Assembly (NCBI GenBank): GCA_004194705.1
Contig: SADC01000941.1
Location: 1 to 64,000, forward strand
DNA: 64,000 nt
Reading direction: 5' to 3'
Source: Ditylenchus dipsaci
Lineage: Eukaryota > Nematoda > Chromadorea > Rhabditida > Anguinidae
Both the position numbers and the translations under genes were made by a program. How positions within the stretch are numbered: the first letter of the stretch is position 1; every line of letters begins with the position of its first letter. Below, piece after piece: positions 42,001 to 52,150 of this stretch. Below the pieces are notes generated by a model. The model was not told the origin of the DNA. It did not search any database and worked only from the letters and a program-made list of their open reading frames with translations.

Positions 42001-43813
42001 ATGGGAAAATTTTTTTTGACTAAATTTGAAAGTGCTTAGTTCTTGTGACAAAAAGAGAACCTGTGACAAAAAAATTGCCCGTTTAATTTGGAGAATTTGA
42101 CCAAATTAGAATGACTATGACCAATACCAGATTTCACTTATAAATTATCACTGGATTTGGTTATATTTATTTATATAGTGTACCAACGAAATAGCCTACC
42201 AACACATCAATTTGCCCAAACTTGTCCATTGTATGCTTGATCAAGTCCTTAGCAATGGAATCCTCTCGTAGATCTCCGATGGTCGCTGTGATCTAGAAAA
42301 GCCTTATAGAATGCGTCGTCATATATTATAGTAGTCATCATATAATATAGTCATCATATAATAAAACTCACACAGTCCTGAGTCAAATCGCCAGCCTGAA
42401 GACACTCTTTGACCACTTGTGCCAAAGCTTCTTCATTGCGACCAGACAGGGACAACTTAATTTCACAAAATACCTGGTTTTTTTGAGGTAAGACTAAGCT
42501 ACCTGGTAGTTGTGCTTAGCAAATAGGAGGGCTGTGGCTTTCCCAATTCCGAACTAGCTCCTACAATATTAAAAATAAAAAATAATTTATGTCTTCCAAA
42601 CAACATTGCTTTTAATTATAAAGAACCATAGTTTTGGTTTATTTTACGCTATTAAGACAGCTAAATATTTTTTTTTGCTCTTTGGGTGACCATCAATTTT
42701 TTTTTCAAAGTCATCAAACCGAGAGTTGAAGAATATAGCATCTGGCTAGACTTCAATATATCGATGTGCCAGAAAAGCGGTTTTAATCGCTCCTAAACTA
42801 ATTTAGGCCGCGGAAGCCATAGAAAACGTGTTTTTGGGGCGCGGACGACCATTTTTGGATTTTTTTTTTAACTAAAAATCGACTTTTTGCTTTGGTCCCT
42901 CAAGGCAATCCAACCTGAAAGGGTACCAGCATACCCTAAAAAGATAGAATTTGAACATAGTTTTGAATACTGGGGCCTACCGCTTAAAGAAACTCTGGTA
43001 TGCATGCTTTTTCATGCATCCAGAGTCACTTACCTTAAACATGATTCCGAAAAGTACTCTTGATCATAAAATGCATATAGAGACTCTTTTCGCCCAGCTC
43101 CAGTGACCAAAACAGGGTAGAATACCATAAACCAACCATTTCTGGTCATCCACGTAACCTTTCAGGTTGGTTTACCTTGGTCCCACAATACAAAAATTTA
43201 AAATTTTGGTCAAAAAATTTTATGTTTTAAAAGTGGTTAATCGCGCCCTAAAAATTATTTATATAACAGCGATATTTCAAAGATTCACTTGAAAAACGAA
43301 TATTTTTTGGCGCTACTGTAATATACCCCCCCCCCCCCAAAAGCGCTACTGTCATATACCCCCGCCCCAAACCGACTTTTTTAGGGATGGTAAAATGGTA
43401 AAATGCGCGCACGCACTTACCTTAGACATGATTCCGAGAAGTACACTTGGTCATAAAATGCATATAGAGTCTATTTTTGCCACGGCCCGAGTTGAAAAAC
43501 ATGGTAAAGCAGCAAAAAAAAGTGGCCCCTGTATTATTCCCTTCCCCTCCCAATACAGCCCATAATCCCTTTTAAACTGCTTTTCTGGTCCCTTTATGGC
43601 AAAATTATTGCATAAAAATGGTTTTTAGACACTCCCAAAAAAGTCGGGGTATATGACAGTAGCGTCTATTTTTTGTCAAAATTAATTAGAATTAGCTAAG
43701 ATTAGACTAAGCTGATTCTTAAAAAAGAGATTTCCAACTACCTGACCGACTTAATTCAAGTGAAGCATTTAAAACCAACCTGTAATTATAGCAACTGGGC
43801 TTTTGGTTGTCAT
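36059..43813 (-). CDS. Classical short-chain dehydrogenase/reductase, ~256 aa
   Basis: NAD(P)-dependent oxidoreductase of the classical SDR fold; substrate not predictable. Nine minus-strand exons: 43780-43813, 42503-42560, 42372-42455, 42200-42292, 39741-39829, 39599-39689, 36394-36492, 36261-36324, 36059-36217. It starts MTTKSPVAIITGASSG with the TGxxxGxG cofactor loop split by intron 1. Next come NNAG, NVSSVAG (catalytic Ser), YYCMSKAALDQF (catalytic YxxxK), VNAVNPGVI and the C-terminal GRVGTPDEVASGIYFLAS and SIDGGRNI. Two one-base frame slips, in exon 2 (TCGGAATTG where TCGGGAATTG is expected) and at the exon 6/7 joint, look like sequence errors. Introns 1, 4 and 6 are inflated by transposons, including a MULE. 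Confidence 0.92.
36608..36754. mobile_element. Degenerate pogo-type MITE in SDR intron 6
   Basis: ACGTATTTGCTTTATTAACTCC on the left, CCCCATGGGAAGCTCATACAG and AAACACGG on the right, with TA flanks. Same interior as 11492-11733 (GGGGTTGAAAAATAACTCCCC). Confidence 0.55.
37055..37436. mobile_element. 382 bp palindromic hAT-type MITE, TSD GTTGTTAA
   Basis: Ends TAGAGACAGAAAT and inverse, perfect 8 bp duplication GTTGTTAA (37047-37054; 37437-37444). The arms (~185 bp each) are almost identical, e.g. CTCTAACGATTAGTTCTTTC and its complement; only a GGGGCCCC-centred core breaks the palindrome. Little divergence suggests recent insertion or frequent arm conversion. A sister copy is at 44430-44762. 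Confidence 0.85.
37583..37715. repeat. TGCCACGAAAAACCTGAAA array, left end of MULE
   Basis: Seven units of CCACGAAAAAC with spacers of 8-12 bp. Five inverted units are at 39265-39365. Spacer order is mirrored between the arrays (ATTATTTCTG, GAGATG/GGGATG, CTGAAAAATG). Confidence 0.8.
37728..39032 (+). CDS. MULE transposase, 5'-truncated
   Basis: Exons about 37728-37892, 37936-38106, 38150-38267, 38331-38508, 38550-39032. Landmarks of the MULE DDE domain are FQSIKNVDIFHF, the HNADSEITAAAREIFPNA stretch (second catalytic Asp) and RFCFFHVMQKL (CxxH). Then come FRTMIKHWKKEHMHHEIL, NCGLEGMNSVLKAVY (Asn-Asn-type helix before the catalytic Glu region) and, at the C-terminus, CTCPIG followed by FKHSV, a SWIM-like zinc finger in which one Cys is not visible. 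It ends with a basic tail RKRSRPGQ. The sequence before the first exon is already the terminal array, so the N-terminal DNA-binding domain and first catalytic Asp are absent. Polyadenylation signal at 39083-39088. Probably inactive. Confidence 0.8.
39930..40875. mobile_element. Foldback-like region with GTAAATTCGCC units
   Basis: GACGGTAAATTCGCCAGCAG-type units (39935-40000) on the left. On the right (40798-40870) CGGTAAATTTACCTCAGTAAATTACCC-type units in direct orientation. It relates to the 5789-7085 family. Interrupted by the hAT element 40011-40744. Limits uncertain. Confidence 0.45.
40011..40744. mobile_element. hAT-type element, TSD CTCTTAAG, palindromic CGAGCCAAATGGCTCG units
   Basis: Ends CAGTGTTGTGCATTTGG and inverse (CCAAATGGACAACACTG), perfect 8 bp duplication CTCTTAAG (40003-40010; 40745-40752). 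The interior is dominated by about a dozen copies of GAGCCAAATGGCTCG and part units, palindromic and in both orientations. Part of a pogo-type MITE (from 40116, CCGTATTTCCTCTAATTGCC) is embedded. No transposase. Confidence 0.82.
40880..41350. repeat. GGAATTCGGAATCGG-type degenerate repeats
   Basis: Runs of CGGAATTCGGAATCGGAAC (40925-41025), echoed inverted at 41255-41320 (CCGGAATTTCGGTTCCGG, TCGGATCCCGATTCCGG). Likely two ends of one foldback element with iterated G-G-A-A-T units. A tRNA-like B box GATTCGAATCC is at 40880. Limits and duplication not found. Confidence 0.5.
41680..42060. mobile_element. ~380 bp palindromic MITE in SDR intron 4
   Basis: Arms share AGCCTGGATTTTTTTCCATG, ACGTTTCTACCATGTTTTGAG, ATTTTTGCCAAAAATT and TTTTCGCCTTAGGGGACGAAGG with their complements. 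The centre is near GGTTCCCAAAAATTTTGCGC. Purely repetitive, no coding potential. Confidence 0.65.
42780..43250. mobile_element. Copy of the TACCTTGGTCCC/GCATGCATACCAGAG repeat in SDR intron 1
   Basis: Contains GCGCGGACGACCATTTTTGG, AAAATCGACTTTTTGC, CTTTGGTCCCTCAAGGC, TGAACATAGTTTTGAATACTG and GGTATGCATGCTTTTTCATG in the order seen at 46800-47850, but without the GC-rich hairpin. Inverted GGTTTACCTTGGTCCC ends at ~43160-43190. Confidence 0.6.
43310..43668. mobile_element. MITE with GGCGCTACTGTAATATACCCC ends
   Basis: Left GGCGCTACTGTAATATACCCC plus a C run, a duplicated GCGCTACTGTCATATACCCC at 43345, and right GGGGTATATGACAGTAGCG. The centre (43400-43560) carries the repeat whose GTTGAAAAACATGG (43491-43504) is the uninterrupted counterpart of the MULE insertion site at 33542. 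Confidence 0.6.
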
Positions 43814-44128
43814 TTTTAAACACAGTTCGACAATAAGGAGGCCAAAAAGGTAAAGATGGTATCACTCTCCTTCCTATCACCAAATTATTGAATTACTGCA
43901 AAGGAGTGGTTGGATATGTTATGCTAGACAACTCAGTTCAAATCATTTTATTTCAATAATTGGCATTTTGCTTGGCTTTGGCGTGAATTCGAATATCCCC
44001 TTTTTACAGTTTTACAATTGTCACCGTTTTTGGTAATTTTCTAAAATATTTTGTGTACTTGTCAAATTTTATTGCGAATTCACCATTTTTTAATAAATTC
44101 CAAAAAATTTGTTTAGTAAGAAAGAAAA

Positions 44129-46591
44129 ATGGCTCGCCGTTACGACTCTCGAACCACAATATTTTCTCCCGAGGGACGCCTATACCAGGTGGAGTATGCG
44201 ATGGAGGCCATCAGTCATGCCGGCACTTGTCTTGGAATTTTAGCCGATGATGGAATTTTGATTGCGGCTGAGAAGCGAAATGTTCATAAGCTACTTGATG
44301 ATCAAGTAAAATTTTAAACATATTTTTCTCAGTGTAAATTATATTTTGAGGTGCTAAATGAAAAAATCTACCGCATCTCCGACAATCTTGTGTGCACTGT
44401 TGCTGGTTAGTGCTGTTTATGGTTTCCTGTAGAGACAGAAATAGGGGTTTCAGGGTTTAGCTTAAAACTAATTTTTGGCCTAATTTTTGAGTGAAAGTGG
44501 TAGATGTAAATTTTATGCCTTTTTCCTTGAAAAATTTTAACCTGCGACTCTGAACTCCAAAATTGACAAATCGGTTTCGATTTGTCAATTTTCAGAGTCG
44601 CAGATCAAAATTTTTCAGCGAAAAAACAAAAAATGAAAGAACCAATCGATAGAGGAATAAAAAGTAGCATGTAGGCAAAAAAATTATCCACCACTTTTAC
44701 TCAAAAATTAGGTCAAAAAATTTGTTTTAAGCAAAACCCCGAAATCCCTATTTCTGTCTCTAAGTTCCTGGTGTATTTAGGTTTAACGCGCTTTTAACTC
44801 TCCTATGCAGATAAACTAAGAAAGAAACTTTGTAAGAGAATAATACATAGCTGGACCCCACTCTTTTCGGATCGCGCATGCCCTTTTGAAAAAATTTGTT
44901 TGCCGTGGCAAGACTTTAGCAATAAGATTTGCTACATATTCAGCGCCACACGATTTGCACATTAATATAAGCACCACAAAGTTTGCGTCGCAGGATTTAC
45001 GACTGTTAGATGGGAGAATGTGAAAATTGAACTGCAGTAAATGCGCCAAAGGTTCGCGCTACATCCTTATGTACTGCAAGATTTGTGCTTCACGATATGT
45101 GAACCAAGATATGATCCGCAAAAACTGTGCTGCAAGATTTTCTATTGTTAGGCCAGAGACTGTGAGATTAGAACTGCAAAATTTACTCACGAAAATTTGC
45201 GCTGCATTTTTCGCACTGCAAGATTTGCGACGCAATATTTTTGATGGAAAAATTGCAGGGTTTAAAAAAAGAATTGGCAAAATCGAAAACCTTGCAATTT
45301 TTGGACTATACTGTAAAAACAGAAGTGGCAAAAGCCTCAATAAATCATTCAAAATCAAATAAATCAAAGATGAAGCACAAATCTTGCAGTACATAAAAAT
45401 GATTTTTGATAATTTTTAAAATATTTGGTTATTTCGTTGCATCAGTATGTATTCGAGACATTGTAAGCATCGTGTTGCTTTGCTGCATCAGAAAATTTCC
45501 ATTTTTCAATAATTGCTTAGAACTACCAAAATTACTAATTTTATAAATAGTTTAAGTAATAAATTTTCTCCACCATTTACAGGCATCACTGCTGATGCCA
45601 ATATCCTTATCAACAAAATTCGTTATTGGGCGGCCGATTATAAGTACCAGTACAACGAGCCCATTCCCATTGAGCAGTTAGTGCAGATCTTGTGCAATGA
45701 AAAACAGCGATATACCCAAATCGGAGGTTCGTTTACAAATTGCGTACAGCCATCTAATATAGTTCATTATTCAGGCAAACGCCCTTTGGTGTGAGCCTGC
45801 TGTATGCTGGATGGGATCAGCACTACGGCTTCCAGCTTTACCAGTCAGATCCAAGTGGTAATTACACAGGCTGGAAGGCTACCTGCATTGGCAACAACCA
45901 CCAAGCTGCTGTTTCCTTGCTCAAGCAGGAATACAAGTCGTGCTCTTTGGATGATGCTAAGAAACTGGCTATGAAAGTGCTCTCCAAGACCTTAGATGTC
46001 AAGTTGTCTGCTGATAAAGGCAAGTTATCCTATTCACTAGAGTTGCTTAATTTAACAAGCAGAATATTTTGGAGAATATTCCTGAGAATATGCGCGCAGA
46101 ATCCCTTACAAAAGCTTAAAAAGTGCATTTTTCCTAAAAATTCGAGAATATTCTCGAAAGAGTTAACTATTCAGCAACCCTACTATTTATTAGTAAACAC
46201 TGTTTACTAAACACCCTAAATTCAAAAAGGTGTTTGTGGCATTGTGTTTTTGACCCATTTTTGCATGCTTTTGTCAGGCAAGCTACCACTTATCTTGTAG
46301 CTAATCTCACTGGCTACAATTTGAGAGGTAACTTGCCTGAGGGGAGTACGATAGGGGTACGATTTTGAACGCAAAAAGGCGTTAATTAGAGCAATTGAAT
46401 TTTTTGTCAAAAAAATGAAGTAAACACAGTCGTCCATTTCAGTTGAGATGGCTTTGCTGGTGCGAAAGGATGAGCAAACGGTCATGAGCGAGCTGACCAC
46501 TGAAGAGATTGCTGTGCTCATCAAAGAGCACGAAGACCGAGAGAAAGAGGCTGAAGCCGCTGCAGCTGCTCTGGCGGCAGCAAAGAAGTGA
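44129..46591 (+). CDS. PSMA4: 20S proteasome subunit alpha type-4 (alpha-3)
   Basis: Alpha-ring subunit of the 20S proteasome. Exons 44129-44305, 44351-44405, 45583-45726, 45775-46019, 46443-46591. N-terminus [20 protein letters not shown] is the proteasome alpha signature; then [69 protein letters not shown] and an acidic/Ala-rich C-terminal helix ending AAAKK. About 256 aa, as expected. Exon 4 starts with a one-base slip: GCAAACGCCCTTTGGTG should give GKRPFG but reads to a stop unless a base is added in the CCCTTT run. Intron 4 begins GCAAGT, a GC-AG intron. Intron 2 carries a hAT MITE and a foldback. AATAAA at 46663-46668. Confidence 0.96.
44430..44762. mobile_element. Palindromic hAT-type MITE in PSMA4 intron 2
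   Basis: Ends TAGAGACAGAAATAGGG and inverse. Flanks GTTTCCTG (44422-44429) and AGTTCCTG (44763-44770) match at seven of eight positions. Same family as 37055-37436, more diverged, with core ATTGACAAATCG/CGATTTGTCAAT. Confidence 0.75.
45066..45402. mobile_element. Foldback with GCAAGATTTGTGC units in PSMA4 intron 2
   Basis: Inverted ends TTATGTACTGCAAGATTTGT (45066-45086; 45380-45402). Inside, GCAAGATTTGCGACGCAA-type units recur on both sides, with similar units continuing outside at 44895-45060 (GTTTGCGTCGCAGGATTTAC, ATTTGCACATTAATATAAG). Confidence 0.6.
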
Positions 46592-46779
46592 TCAATTAAA
46601 ATTGTTTGTGTTGTTTTTTTTATCGTAATTTATCGAAAAGTTGCGAAAATTTGTTTGCACGGAATAAAATGATTCAACGTGAATAATCTAGAAAATAAAC
46701 ACATAACATATTAACATCCAGGATTTTATTTGAACACAAAAAATTAACAATTGAGAAGCGTATTCAGCTGTGATCTAGT

Positions 46780-47850
46780 ACTACTTTAATATTTTCCGCA
46801 AAGTGACCAGAAAATGTCTTAAACTAGTTTTCTGGGCAGGACTACACAACCTTGAACTCGCTCAAAATCAACCTTTAACCACTTTTTTGGTAATTCAAGG
46901 GTTGAAACGTGTAGAAATCATGTTTTAGGGCGAGGACGACCATTTTTAGAAAAAATTTTTTGACCAAAAATCGATTTTTTGCCTTGAGGGACCAAGGTAG
47001 AGGGTACTGGGGGTACCTGGATATCTATTATTTTGTTTACTTAAGGGTATTCTACACTGTTTTGGTCACTGGAGCTAGCAAAAAAAGTCTCCATATGCAT
47101 TTTATGATCAAGAGTCCTGCTCGGAATTATTTCTAAGGTATGTGGGTGTGCGCATCTCTAACTCTCAAGCCCCCTGCGCCCCTTCGGGGCGCAGGGGGCT
47201 TGGAGTTGAGATGCGCACACCCACCTTAGACACAAGTCACTCTAAAGTGACTCTGGATGCATGAAAAAGCATGCATACCAGAGTTTATTTATGCGGTAGG
47301 CCCCAGTATTCAAAACTATGTTCAACATCTCTCTTTTTACCCTGGCAGCCCTCAATTGGCAGTCAAATTGTTTCTATATTTCTTAGACAAACAAACCATT
47401 TAAACTAGCAACACTAGAGTTGGCCAAAACTCCGGTTTACCAGTCCTTTTCGGATCCCGGTTCCTGTCGCCATCCAAATATCAATTCCAAGCCCAACTCT
47501 ATCATGATTTTGCGGATGATTTTTCGGAATCATGTTTAAGGTAAGTGACTCTGGATGCATGAAAAAGCATGCATACCAGAGTTATATTTATGCGGTAGGC
47601 CCAGTATTCAAAACTATGTTCAAATTCTATCTTTTTAGGGTATCCTGGTACCCTTTCAGTTGAATTGCCTTGAGAGACCAAGGCAAAAAGTCGATTTTTG
47701 GTCAAAAAAATCTAAAAATGGTCTTCTGCGCCCCAAAAACATGTTTTCTACCCGTTTCAACCCTTGAATCACCGAAAGAAGTGGTTAAAGTTGATTTTGA
47801 GCGAGCTCAAGATTGTGTAGTTTAGCCGTCTTCTAAGTGTTGAAATAAGC
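46780..47850. mobile_element. ~1.07 kb foldback with a GC-rich TTCG hairpin
   Basis: Arms 46800-47060 and 47635-47845 (AACCTTGAACTCGCTCAAAA, GTTGAAACGTGTAGAAATCA, ACCAAAAATCGATTTTTTGCC and complements). Inside are duplicated inverted blocks GCATGCATACCAGAG, CCCAGTATTCAAAACTATG and the hairpin at 47165-47204. A TAGAGTTGGCC-ended sequence (47412-47502) is nested. No coding region. Confidence 0.65.
47165..47204. repeat. GC-rich hairpin with TTCG tetraloop
   Basis: AAGCCCCCTGCGCCCC TTCG GGGCGCAGGGGGCTT: 16 bp perfect stem closed by C(TTCG)G, the especially stable UUCG tetraloop in RNA form. Embedded in a longer inverted pair (GTGGGTGTGCGCATCTC ... GAGATGCGCACACCCAC). Confidence 0.85.
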
Positions 47851-48690
47851 GTTTATAAACAGTTTTTGATCTAAAAATATAAACTTTTCTCAAAAAATAT
47901 TGACTTCAGCACCACATAAGTAAATGGTCATTTAGGGTATTTTAGGGTCATTTTTAGATTATTTATTACTAGCGCTTGCGGCCTACGGGCCGCTTTCGTT
48001 TTGAAGCATTTTTTAAATATTTTCAATTTTCAAAGCTTTTAAAAACGAAAACAAAAATACGCTTGCTCGACTTTTGAGAGAGAAGGTTTCATTTTCCGCT
48101 GATATCTTTACAGTATATCACAGTATTTGATTTTACTTTTTACACTGATTATTTCCTTATATATCTCAAAAAACATCATCCAAACGCAATAAGCAGCTCT
48201 GCAAAATATTCATTATATCACCAAGATACAGACACTGTAATTTGAAGGCATCTTTTTATTCTCCAATCTTTTTTAAACTAACCAATTCGTCTAATCTAAA
48301 ACAAACAACATTTATTTTCACAAAAAAAATTTTCAATAACAACAAAGTTCTCTTTCTCTTTTTGCGATACTTTTTCAACTTTGCGCAACCTACCAAGCTC
48401 AGTGCGAACGATGCGGTTTAGAAACTGGCGGATCTAGTATACTTTTAGCTCGCCCTGCGGAGGGATTCTTTCTTCGCAGAGAGAGACTGGCATATTTTCA
48501 ACAAAGAAACACAAAACATGCCACGAACTCAGAAACACATTTCGAAGTTTTTATGCAGTCGCTAAAGAAACTTATTTATAACAGAACAACAATTAACAGG
48601 ATCTCACAGAAGAATATTTCAGCATAAGCTAACAATTACAAATGACAAAAACAACAAAATTAACTGATTTTTCAACAACGAAAGCTCTTC
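47851..48690. other. AT-rich intergenic DNA
   Basis: No gene recognised. A GCGGCCTACGGGCCGC hairpin lies at 47979-47994. The right part should include the 3' untranslated region of the minus-strand OB-fold gene. Confidence 0.3.
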
Positions 48691-48696
48691 GAATTT

Positions 48697-50211
48697 CTAA
48701 GCGTCTTTCTTTTCCTCTGATGGATATTCCAAATCATTGACATCAAACTCTTCTTGGAATACATTCTCTCTCAATGGTGAAGTGATCCGATGAAACTAAG
48801 TGATCGACAACACGTTGCCTTAATTTGAGCTTGATATCAAAATATCGACCAAAATCGTCTATAATACCTGTCCAGTCAACCGTAGCTTCTCGCACATAAA
48901 TTTCGTCATCAATCCTGCATTGGATTTGTTTTGGAAAAATAGCTGACACTTGTGCAAGCCGTCTGACGCCATCCCGAAAAAAAGACCACCGTGAAGGTTG
49001 ATTATCTCAGTGATGATTTGGAGTCGAATTGAAACTTAAGACGGAAAATTACTAAGAATACAAATTTTAAAAATCTACCTTTCTTCGTTCCAAGTTGACC
49101 AATAAGCTCGCTTAAACTTTTGCCGCTGGACCAAATCCTTCAGAGTTTTGACGACTTCAAACTTAGACGCCATTGAAATAGTGAAGCATCCTGCCGACTC
49201 ATTTTAATATTTTGCAAATGAACGAAGCTACCCTGAAACAAAAAATGATTTTCCTTATGAAAGAATCTATCACCTACCTTAGCGGAGTCAAGGAAATGGT
49301 TAAGCACCACAGCAAGGCAATTCCACGCTGTAACTTGCACAGTGTCTGACCATCAGTTCCATAGAAGTCTAACACACACTGAAGAACGTCATCTCTCACA
49401 AAGTGTCGAATAGGCTCGATGTGTTTCAGATATATCTTCAGGTCTCTGAAATACTGCATTGATTCTCTATTTTTTTTTTCAAAAGACTTACATTCCAAAA
49501 ACTTTTGTAGAATTTTTGAGATCCTTGAGGGTCACAGGAGAGAAACAGCCACCGTTCAGGTAAAATTTGCATTTTTGAAGGAAATTGAAATATTCGCTTA
49601 TGTCTTTTCAATAATCAAAGAAGGATCGGAAACGACTGTCACTGCAGAGGCATCTTTGAAACTGAGAGCCATTTCCACATTTCCAAGATTGTAGAGTTTG
49701 TCTTTTGGAGGAGCTACAACCGAGACACTTTTCAGAACCACTGTTTTGCCCTTAAGGAACAAAGCAATCGACATGACACAAAGAACTGATATATTACCAA
49801 AAGAGAGATAAATGAGGAAAAATTGCCGTCGAACGATGAATTCAGGCACTGAGTATGAGTTGAAACAGCGAAAGAGTCGCGAAACTGATCCCAGGCACTA
49901 AGCTGAATAAAGTTTGGCGGGATTTTGCCATCACTTCCAACGATACTTCGAATCTTATGCTTCTTGTCAAAAGTTATCACATCCTCCATGCACACCACCT
50001 GCAGCAGTAGATCACTATGAAAATATATTTTTTTCACTCATAAAAAAATAAAAAAGTGTTACATGTATTGCTCGCCAACAATCAATTTCGGAATCGAACG
50101 ATAAGTTGACAGAATGGAGCGCTTCTTTTTCTTTGATGGTGTCACAACTCCTTGCAAGTCTTTTGTCATAGAGTTTTCATTTAGCAAAAGGCCACCCTGC
50201 AGGTTATCCAT
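48697..50211 (-). CDS. RPA70-like tandem OB-fold protein (possible MEIOB/RPA1 relative)
   Basis: Minus-strand exons near 50063-50211, about 49700-50014, about 49490-49580, 49280-49450, 49080-49235 and 48697-49000. It starts MDNLQGGLLLNENSMTKDLQ with a KKKKR basic run. The first OB-like unit has QLSAWDQF, KGKTVVLKSVSV and YNLGNVEMALSFKDAS, reminiscent of RPA70 DBD-A. A second unit has VLQCVLDFYGTDGQTL, QVTAWNCLAVVLNHFLDSAK and SFVHLQNIKMSRQD, the strand-strand-W pattern of an OB fold. A third conserved stretch is CRIDDEIYVREATVDWTG; the tail is acidic (EEFDVNDLEYPSEEKKDA). That suggests single-stranded DNA or RNA binding. Frame slips near 49340, 49165 and 48770 make exon joints approximate. 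Family assignment is from pattern only. Confidence 0.55.
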
Positions 50212-52150
50212 GATTGAATCATCAACCAACATTTTTCAGGAGACGGAATACCTAAAATACATAGGATGGCTAATATGTAATTGCAAGACTTGATATTGCA
50301 AGACTTCATAAATAATGCCAACAATTTTTTTTTAAGCAGGAGGTTGAAAACACTTAAGAAATTAGCATGTGAGACATTAAACATGACAAATGAGTCATGA
50401 CTAATCGCATAAGACAGGACCATGAGAGATGTTCATAACTATGAGACAAAGACATAACCATGACATGATTGTTGTTATGTTGTTAAAAAAAAACTCATCG
50501 TTTGATTTCAGTTTGGGAAAAAGGCCTTTGTTCGATCATCGATTCAGATGGTGGGTTGTGATAGTGTCCCTTTTTGTTTGATTGTGAAAAATTTTCCGAT
50601 TTAACAGAGTTGTGATAAATTGTCCCTTTTTGTCTGATGTGATAAATTGTCCCTTTTTAAGGAGTTGTGGTAAACTGTCCGTTGTGATAAATTGTCACGT
50701 ACCGGAGAACGTGATTTAACCATGTTAGCAAGCTGAATGCTTATGATGCTAACAATGCGCAAAGAACACGAAACGACTCAGGGAATTCACATCTCGAGGT
50801 CAACCAACTCCTTTAATTTGACAGATAAAAAGCAAGTAATAATGCATGGGCACAACGCATCTGTATTACGATACGCAAACGAAAGACCATACATGTAATT
50901 AGACATTGCGAAAACCCCAAGCTTTATTGACAAACAAATACAGACAATGATATTACTGTGATTTAATGAACATTATTCTTGAGGCATTTAACAGGAAATC
51001 TTGCTACAACCAGAGACCAAAAGGCAGCCGTCGGTTCGAACGCTTGAATAGTGAGAATAGACGACTCCTGACATGAGCACCTGAAAATTATACGAATAAA
51101 TAATGACCACAACTTATTTAAGCAGTAAGTCGAATCAACAAAAGAATGACACGTGACACATCATCATAGGGACATTTAACATGAGAAATGAGTCATGACC
51201 AATCGCATGAGACAGAACCATGAGAGATACTCACGAAACATAACTATGAGACAAAGACATAACCATGACACGTGAAACATGACCATGTAACATGAGAAGA
51301 GGTAATCATGAAGGTTTAATTATGATCCACGATAGCATGCTTGAAGTCACGCTTTTTCTCAAGTACCTCTACTTTGTTGCATTTTACTTTGAGAATCAAC
51401 CATAAATCACAGCACAGCCCAACCACTTCAAATATTTACCATTATTGTGGCAGCTGGAATATAACGTGATTCATACTTGAGTCAAGGTCGAATACAATTC
51501 ACAAAACAAAACATGCTTGAGTAAAAATTAGGAAAAAATTAAAACAACAATGAGACCGCATCATGAACCACAGTCTTACCCTTAAATATCTTGACTTATT
51601 CATTCTTCAGTTTGAGATACAACCATGAACCACAGTACAGTCAAGCACTTCAAGTATTTACCATTATTGAGCACCTGGACTGTAGTATGAATCAATATTT
51701 GAATCAAGAAATTCTCAAAGAATTTAAAAAGGCTCGAGCACAAAAATTTCTTCAGAAAATAAAAATGTATCCAGGTATCTGGATGATTTACAAAACACCA
51801 TGAGAAAGATGAGACTCGAGCACGAAATTATCTCAGAGAGCAACTGCCAACATGCGCAAGAAATTAATGAGCAAGCGACAAAACTCTCGCTGTAATGAAA
51901 TCCTCTCGAGACCAACTTTTAAACGAAATTTTGAGACATTTTTGAGACAAAATCGACGGACGGACACAAACTCTCTTTTAGTATATAGGAATACCAAATG
52001 TGTCTATCGCATGCTATATAGATACTCTACATTTAAAAAAAATATACGATCTTTTAGTAATAATGCTTGAATAATAACTTGAAAATATATTGATAAGAAA
52101 CGCCAGTTTCAATTTTTCTGTCTCATAAAAATTGCAATTATTTTTTTATT
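50212..52150. other. Intergenic with diverged direct duplications
   Basis: A ~100 bp block (AATGAGTCATGACTAATCGC ... GACAAAGACATAACCATGAC) at 50370-50470 recurs at 51185-51275. A second block (ACCACTTCAAATATTTACC) at 51415-51510 recurs at 51620-51720, about 205 bp on. A TTGTCCCTTTTTGTCTGATG unit is repeated at 50560-50690. No gene recognised. Confidence 0.45.
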
